From Marchantia polymorpha subsp. ruderalis (Eukaryota > Streptophyta > Marchantiopsida > Marchantiales > Marchantiaceae), in assembly GCA_037833965.1 (NCBI GenBank), contig AP031359.1, positions 4,832,001 through 4,896,000 of the forward strand: DNA of 64,000 nucleotides, written 5' to 3'. The translations under genes were made by a program, and so were the position numbers. A model generated the notes under the pieces. It ran no database searches, was not told the origin of the DNA, and saw only the letters and a program-made list of their open reading frames with translations. Below, one piece after another: positions 57,860 through 64,000 of the stretch. Numbering within the stretch: the first letter of the stretch is position 1; each line of letters starts with the position of its first letter.

Positions 57860-59335
57860 CTATTTGTGAAAGGTAGAAGACAATTGTTCAGACAATTAGT
57901 CTGAACAGTTAGCAAGGCAATTCGGTGAGATAATCATCTTACCAGTGGTTCCCTCTCGGTACCGAATTTTCAATGCTGGATGACTGTGAACTGAATGTAA
58001 GTTACTACTCTAGCAGAAAGTCGAGCTGGCCTCAATGATGAGAATGGAGAATATCTGTCTTTTCTAAATATCACTTCTCATAAAATAAATGACTGTAAAG
58101 ATAAATAACAGCTAGTGATGGCAAATACAAGTCTTCAAAACCTACTGCGATCACAAAATCACGGCGTGTATCAGCAACAGCGAAAAATCAAGATGGTAAG
58201 CTACAAACTGCAAGTACTTGTATTGTTGTCTTTTGTGTGTAGTTAAATACACAACAAATATGGCGAGTGAACCAAAATGGCAACGGAGTATTAAGAGATT
58301 AATACGAATCTGCAAACAACGGTGCAATTTGTAAGCTACCGCAAACAGGCCAGCTGTCGATATGACAGCTGGGAATATTACTGAGCAGTATGGAAGACCC
58401 AGTACGTCGCAAGAAAGACCTTCCGTGACCATTAAAGACATTTGAATGGGAAGCGTCAATATATTGTTCCATAAACTAGGCTGCTACATCAGCGGATACC
58501 TCGCGAGGTGCATTAGTTCCGGCTGTAGACCGCGAGGGGGCTGAGAATAACTTGAATCCCAACATTCGTACGTAATTTTGTTGGCTGCCCAAAGCTATGT
58601 CAGATAATGTCCAGCACTACCTACCTATCTGCAAGAAAGGACTGCCCGAAAGCAAAAAGGAAGAGAACAGAGGGAGTGTCACTCCACAGGAAACGACCGT
58701 CCACTCAGAACGAGCAATGATATCTCAGCCATTCAGCAAGAACCGAGAGATCGGAGAGAGTGTCACCCCACTGGAAGCACTAAGGTGCGGCTTAAAGGTC
58801 AGGCTTCTAAACAAGCCTCCCGTGGTGCATTTGCAACCTGACGTATTGATCCTAAACAGAAACTGAGCTGCATAGAATGAAATTTCTCCGACCGAGGACA
58901 GAAGCAACGATATGATATGAGAAACATAATTGGTGTCATAGTTCTAAGATGAGATTAGATAGAGCATGAACTAGATTTTGGCTCGAATTATCTATTCAAA
59001 AAAAAAGGATACACTTAAGCTTTCAAGATTTCCTTATTTAGACTTTTAAGAAATCCTGACCTTATTACATGTGGAAAGGTGATAAACTGATGTTGTTTAA
59101 AATGGGGCTTTCATCGTTTATCATTTACCTGACTTTCGAGATTAGAAGCTAATCAGGAGATTCCAAAGGAGCATCTTGCACAGCTCGTGATACATTTGAA
59201 AGAAGTCATAATCAATACAAAATATCAAAAGGTTATGGCCCAACAGTGGACTTGTGAGCTTGACGTAGCTTAACGCGCTATATAGTGGATTTATGTTGAG
59301 TAGGTTCTAAAACTCTATATATTTTTATCAAGTAC
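57860..59335. other. unassigned; one + ORF
   Basis: 58597-58866 is an open + frame of 89 codons with an internal near-repeat (GSVTP...SERAMISQPF and ESVTPLEALRC). It could be an exon of the gene continuing at 61004 or chance. A minus frame at 58151-58459 has hydrophobic stretches but no family. Confidence 0.25.
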
Positions 59336-59339
59336 CTGA

Positions 59340-60000
59340 CGACATTGAAGAGAGTTTTGAAAATGAGATATGCACATTGCAGCACATGGTGAACAAGACC
59401 ATGTGCTGCAATGTTGGAAGAAAATTATGCATCAAGTCGACAAGGACATGGTGAATATCATATATGCTTGGGACACACTAAACTGACTAGACTAAAATTT
59501 AACACAGATGCTTACTTTCAAGGAATACTTTCAAGAACATTTAACACAGATACTTACACTATGATTGCACATATGGCAAGTGCAACTTTCTAGGAATCGT
59601 GTGTCAGGTAGACTTCATCCTCAGTTCAAACACATTTGCTCATCTGACAAGTTTAGGTCTCTTTTGCCCTCATTTGAGGCTCTTCCTGAACAAGAAATGA
59701 CTTGGGATATGACTTATAACAATATGGTCCCTTTTACAAAAAGGTTTGAGAAATAGAAGACAAGGAAGCAGCTATGGCTGCAAATTTAGAGGCAGTGCGT
59801 CAAAGAAGGGCAAAGAATCTTTAAATTGCTACACAAGTGATAATCGAGGGCAACTGGGTTTTCAATGTCCAAAGTGGAAAAACAAGAAGAAGAAAGGTGA
59901 CTTGAATTCCTCCAAGTTTGAGAAGGACAATTTGTAGAGCAGAGGAACGATGGCAAGAAGAAAGAGTAAAAAGCCCTGGCAAAGGAAGCCTAAGGCGATG
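59340..60000 (+). pseudogene. Ty1/Copia gag fragment with degenerate zinc knuckle
   Basis: Frames give LLPSFEALPEQEMTWD (Copia gag SLPPSFD..xxxL motif), AAMAANLEAVRQRRAKN, then CYTSDNRGQLGFQCPK at about 59828-59875, a CCHC knuckle with the second Cys and the His lost. Three frames are needed, so it is dead. Later pieces to about 60420 may be protease/integrase debris. Confidence 0.55.
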
Positions 60001-61003
60001 TCATTGACTACATCTAATTGACAGTTGTGAGGAGAGGAGAGAGGTTCTTGAATCAGCCTGCAACTCGCCTGTGGGCTATGACGGCCACCAATTAAGTAAC
60101 ATGAAGGGTTGTAGAGGTGTGTAAGCAATAAAACAGTAATTATGGTGTTGAATCTCACATTCTTGAAACAAAAGGAAATTCTTTGCACTGTCAACAAGCA
60201 ACACATGATGGTACTGCAAAAAGTTATGTTTGTGAGTAAATGTTGGCCCTACCAAAACCTACAAGGTCTACTAGGTGCACAGTGGTAATTTGCTTCAATT
60301 GAGGATTTTTTTTAATACACTTTGTGCACTTGTGGAAGTACCAAGATGAGACTCTTGATGATTTTCAAGCTGTTGTCAACATAGCAGAACTTCAGAAAAT
60401 AGAATGGTTAGATAGGTAAACATATTACATGAAACACAGATACTAATCTTTTAGGGAAAAAGAGATGATGGTGATATGCGTAATAGTGAAGAGACACTCC
60501 TCCATCACAAAAGAAAGAGAGACTGAATAACACACATGAAGGACAAGCGATTAGTATGATTGCTGAAGCTAATGATTGCAAGGCCCAGCAGACTCATCCA
60601 TGAGGAGAATGTCTGTAGATCCCGTCGATGCAGAAAGGAGGCCCATAACTAGTATGCAATAGAAGGCTAGACTTAAACATGTAAAAACTTGCATGTGGAA
60701 GCTTTGCAAACCCTAGCATAATTAACTAACATCCAAGAGAAAAGTATGTGTTGACCCCCTTAGTGCAGAACCGAGGCCCAAAGTTCATGTGCTCTTCGTA
60801 ATAGCTTCATGTGAGCTAATCCTGACCATGAGGAAACCTGCGCAAGAGTATTGCATTGATTTATACTACAAACGCGTGATTTGGGTGATATCCTGAGTAT
60901 TTTCCAAGCAATAATGAAGAATGGTATGTAGGAATACCTGAGTTTTCTCAGCAGCAAATAAGTGCTGGTAGAATGCTCAGCGTGATATTTGATTTCTTGT
61001 CAG
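60001..61003. other. no supported gene
   Basis: Residual retroelement-like DNA and a possible upstream intron: the sequence just before 61004 (GATTTCTTGTCAG) is a good acceptor. Confidence 0.3.
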
Positions 61004-61775
61004 AAATTCGTGAGAAGTTGGTTCGTGAAGCTAACTGACGGGCTGGTTGGAGATAGAAGAAGCGGCGATGTAAACATAAAGCTAGAGGGATTTATCTATG
61101 CAGAAAATAATGAAAAATTGCTGGAAGTGCTTCAATCTTCAGAATCATTGTTCAACATCAGAGCCTGTGCATGGAAAGGTAACATTGTGTTGATCTCCAA
61201 AAAGCACAGAAGACCGTATGAGACCAATTGGACAGAGATCCAGAGATACCAAAACGCTCATCCTGTTTTTGCTCAAACCACTGATACTAGAGAGAAAAAG
61301 AATGAAGTGGGGTAGAAATGGACCCTGTGAAAGTGGAACTATGTGACGCGTCCAAAGAGAAAACTGAGGTTAAAATTAAAAAATCGTTCCTATTGACTAC
61401 ATGGTGCAGGTCAGGTTAAACATCGTAGTAAGTATACGTGCATCGACTCGTTCACGCTACCTCCAAGATCTAGTCACTTCCTTTGAGAAAAAAACCGTGT
61501 TCACAAGAAAGATTTCACGGTCCAAGTTTCAGGTAGATGGGGACCCGGTAGACGCAACTGAAACACAGAAAAAGAAAGAGAGAAGCCCGAAAGACTTTTC
61601 CGGGGAGGGTGATGATTCGAATACAACAAAGAGACAGCACACGAAAGGAAGCAGTACAATTCAAGCTAAAGGCAGCCAGAAAACAACTACCGATCAAAAC
61701 GGTGAAGAAACTGAAACAGGACGAGAGGCAGTGGGAATAGTATGGCTAGTGCAAGATAACATTCATTTAAAATAG
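61004..61775 (+). pseudogene. SANTA-like domain exon (KNL2-type?) and basic region
   Basis: 61004-61178 is bounded by TTCTTGTCAG and GTAACA and encodes KFVRSWFVKLTDGLVG, DVNIKLEGFIY and VLQSSESLFNIRA. SANTA domains of KNL2/Mis18BP1-type centromere proteins show W-hydrophobic-x-L, a V-x-L-x-G-x strand and a following SS-x-I-x-x-R motif (family knowledge), which fits in order and spacing. 61401-61775 is open, Lys/Glu/Thr-rich and probably disordered (TETQKKKERSPKDFSGEG), as in KNL2 tails. Linking the two is inference. Whether it is a live gene, part of one, or a fragment cannot be decided here. An alternative is an unknown protein. Confidence 0.35.
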
Positions 61776-64000
61776 GATAACAACCAGAAACCACCACATC
61801 ACCATGTAAAATGCTGCGCCAAATTTGAGCGGTAGCAAACTTTCATCCCTTATAATGCAAACGACGTCTCTCCACTACATAGTTTTAAGCAACATACGTG
61901 CTCTCTCCACAGAGTAAATTAGTGGATACTAAACAATTGATCAAGAGGAACCCAGAGGCAACAAAACAAGGTACTATGAAGTCTGCAATAAAAGTCAGCA
62001 GCAAACTTCTGCAGAAAAAATCACTCAAGTAGCCGTAAACTACGAGGCAGTTGACTGATGCAGAGGTAGCCAAAAGAAACACCGAGAGCAATTTCTATTG
62101 CAAGACAGTAAAAACTTGAGTAAATATAGACATGAAAGGAGGGTAGAATAGTTCGTTAGTCCAGTCCCATTTAAATAAATATCAAGTAGACGTACTCACG
62201 GTCTTTAGGCTTTGAGTGGTGTGGCCTAGAACACAGGGGTGGCAGCACATTGAAAACGTGATACAAATGGCATTTCTCACGAGGATTAGAACGGATGCAA
62301 AAGGAAAATTGTAACCCTAAAGCATCCACTCCAGGTCACTAACAAAAGATAACCGAAGTCAAGTGGAAGCGAAAAGATTCCACTGAGCCCAAGTCAATGA
62401 CCATTTCATGAATCGTGCAGAAAATGAATGAAGCGATATTAAACGAAAGCGTTGAAAAAAAACTACTCAAAGGAAACCGAGAGAGGGCAAGAAGTGGTAG
62501 CATAAATCCTATCAATGTTGATTGGCAATCCAGGGACTATAATCAACAAAAAAGTGCACTAACCCGCTGCGGCTCTCTACGAGACCTCAAGCCCCCTTGA
62601 GGCCCTCTTGTCCCTAAGCAAGAATGAGACCTTAGATTTCTATGGGACGTCACCGCGTAGGGTTTTAGTCCAAGTGGAGTCCCCATGTCTCCGATGACCC
62701 GCAAACATGAAGGTGAAGAGGAATCGTCTCACGACATAAAAGATAGGAAAGGTCGAAAAGAGGATGAAATAGCTGTTTGAGCATAGGCTGCTCAATTTCG
62801 AGTAGAATCTAACTCAGCTGAACACCGAAGAGGTATATATACAACCAGGACCTTACTAATTGGAGAAGGCAGAGTCTGAGTATGAGATGTAGGGAAGAAA
62901 AAGAATCTGAACATATTGTGGTCAAAACAATAACTGAACTGCATAAACAACCGTAAGAAAGGAACAATTTATAGAATGGTCCGTTCATTAGTACGAAAAG
63001 CATGAGGTAAACGTGGTGTATGGAGCATGAAACCAGCAATTACTTCTATTAGATATGTATCTAGAACTAAGATATACAACTATCAGTATTGAGAAAACGA
63101 AGAAGCAAAACCAGGATGTGTCTGTTACTGAGCTGTTTAAGTATAACCACGTTCTGTCATACAGAGAGAGACCGAGTAGAAGTACTCAATACTACCCGAC
63201 GGAAGCAAGGATGAAATTTGAATGCCACACGCCGAAGATGAAGCTAATGATATCTGCACAGGGCGAACACGGTTAGTAGTAAGAGCAGCTTGTAGGCAGA
63301 GCGCAAAGAAGCATAAAAAAGCCAAAGCAAATTTATAACAAAACCCATCACATATGTATGTACCTTCATATAAGCAGCACAAGCATTGTGGTTTGAATCT
63401 ACAGCGGTGCAACTGATTGGCAAAATTTAACGGAAGAACATATCGTCGAGTAACAAGAAGGTAACGAGAAAAGGATGTGCTTCCTTGGACTCTAGTACAG
63501 ACCTCATTAAAAGTCGCATTCTAATAAAAAATGCCACCTTTGCCACAATTAAAATTGGGCCGATGCCACAATTAAGCTTTTTTCTATGGTTACTCTTAGG
63601 TTGCAATTGAGCTTTACGACGTAAATTTTTTACAGTTCGCAAGCACTGCTAAAATTTACGAAGTGCGCCGTTGACAACGGAATAATGTAATTATCCCAAC
63701 CAAGCAAGGAATAGACCTCATTGCCGTCAGTAAGTAACTGGAAAGAGAATCCCTGTATGTGTGTTTTTTAGCCGATTGTGGACAAATCTCGAAATAACGC
63801 ATGATCACATGATGGATGTATTTTCGGAAGAAAAGTGTATTACATACACCGCGAAGGTTTTCTAAAACTCTAATGCCAGAATATTCTGGTCATGAAAACA
63901 AGTTTCTTTCTAATCCTAGGATTGAAGACAGGTGATGTTACTCATCTTCAGCTGCGGTTTTGAGGAGTAATACAATTCACGTCTCTTGGATTTTGGAAGT
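61776..64000. other. unassigned right end
   Basis: Small + frames (62415-62600 basic; 63055-63276) may be further exons of the 61-kb gene but show no domain. No terminal repeats, tRNA or hairpins of note. Confidence 0.3.

Overview
The window looks like repeat-rich nuclear DNA from a land plant. Spliced exons with GT/AG borders (cyclin H-like, 23.1-24.8 kb), plant-type Gypsy and Copia remnants, a SWIM-type protein and hAT-like miniature elements all point that way. A bryophyte such as a liverwort is my best guess, but I cannot prove it. I see no bacterial operons, rRNA, tRNA or CRISPR. Nearly every coding trace is broken, so the window reads as a graveyard of nested transposons with a few host-gene fragments.

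The dominant and most interesting content is a family of large elements, here called LKVP elements after a conserved protein motif, with six members all on the + strand: A (857-4386), B (about 7920-10018, 5'-truncated), C (15840-19375), D (31294-34817), E (38211-43298) and F (about 51930-53935, 3'-truncated). A, C, D and E each sit between perfect 5-bp target duplications (AAGCA, TGTAT, CCTTT, ATAAC). They begin TGTG and, except A, end in CACA/TACA. Each carries one long gene for a protein with a conserved N-terminal domain, a variable charged or Pro-rich middle and a long coiled coil, followed by AATAAA and a stem-loop with a T run. No transposase or reverse transcriptase is encoded. TG...CA ends and a 5-bp duplication suggest integrase-made insertions. 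Solo LTRs of an unusually long, gene-bearing LTR are one reading; a TIR element is the other.

Layout: 0-0.85 kb unassigned, with direct repeats; 0.86-4.4 element A; 4.4-7.9 SWIM-domain protein pseudogene split by a hAT-like MITE; 7.9-10.0 element B; 10.2-10.7 minus-strand FCP1-like phosphatase fragment; 11-15.7 fragments, tandem repeats and the 5' part of a spliced gene; 15.8-19.4 element C, inserted in that gene's intron; 19.4-20.0 the gene's next exons; 21-22 gag-like debris; 23.1-24.8 minus-strand cyclin H-like gene 3' half; 25.7-26.7 Gypsy integrase with a PHD finger; 27-35.5 a Gypsy element (gag, protease, RT, RNase H, integrase) split by element D; 35.5-38 AT-rich DNA and a second hAT-like MITE; 38.2-43.3 element E inside an ORF; 43.3-47.1 AT-rich DNA with Gypsy and Copia scraps; 47.1-51.9 mostly unassigned; 51.9-53.9 element F; 54-55.1 LTR-like and tandem repeats; 56.1-57.9 minus-strand multi-exon pseudogene; 59.3-60.0 Copia gag; 61.0-61.8 SANTA-like exon; the rest unassigned.

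The genes do not form one pathway. The history is layered: host genes and older retroelements were hit by MITEs and LKVP elements, and the LKVP copies decayed by stops and frameshifts afterwards.
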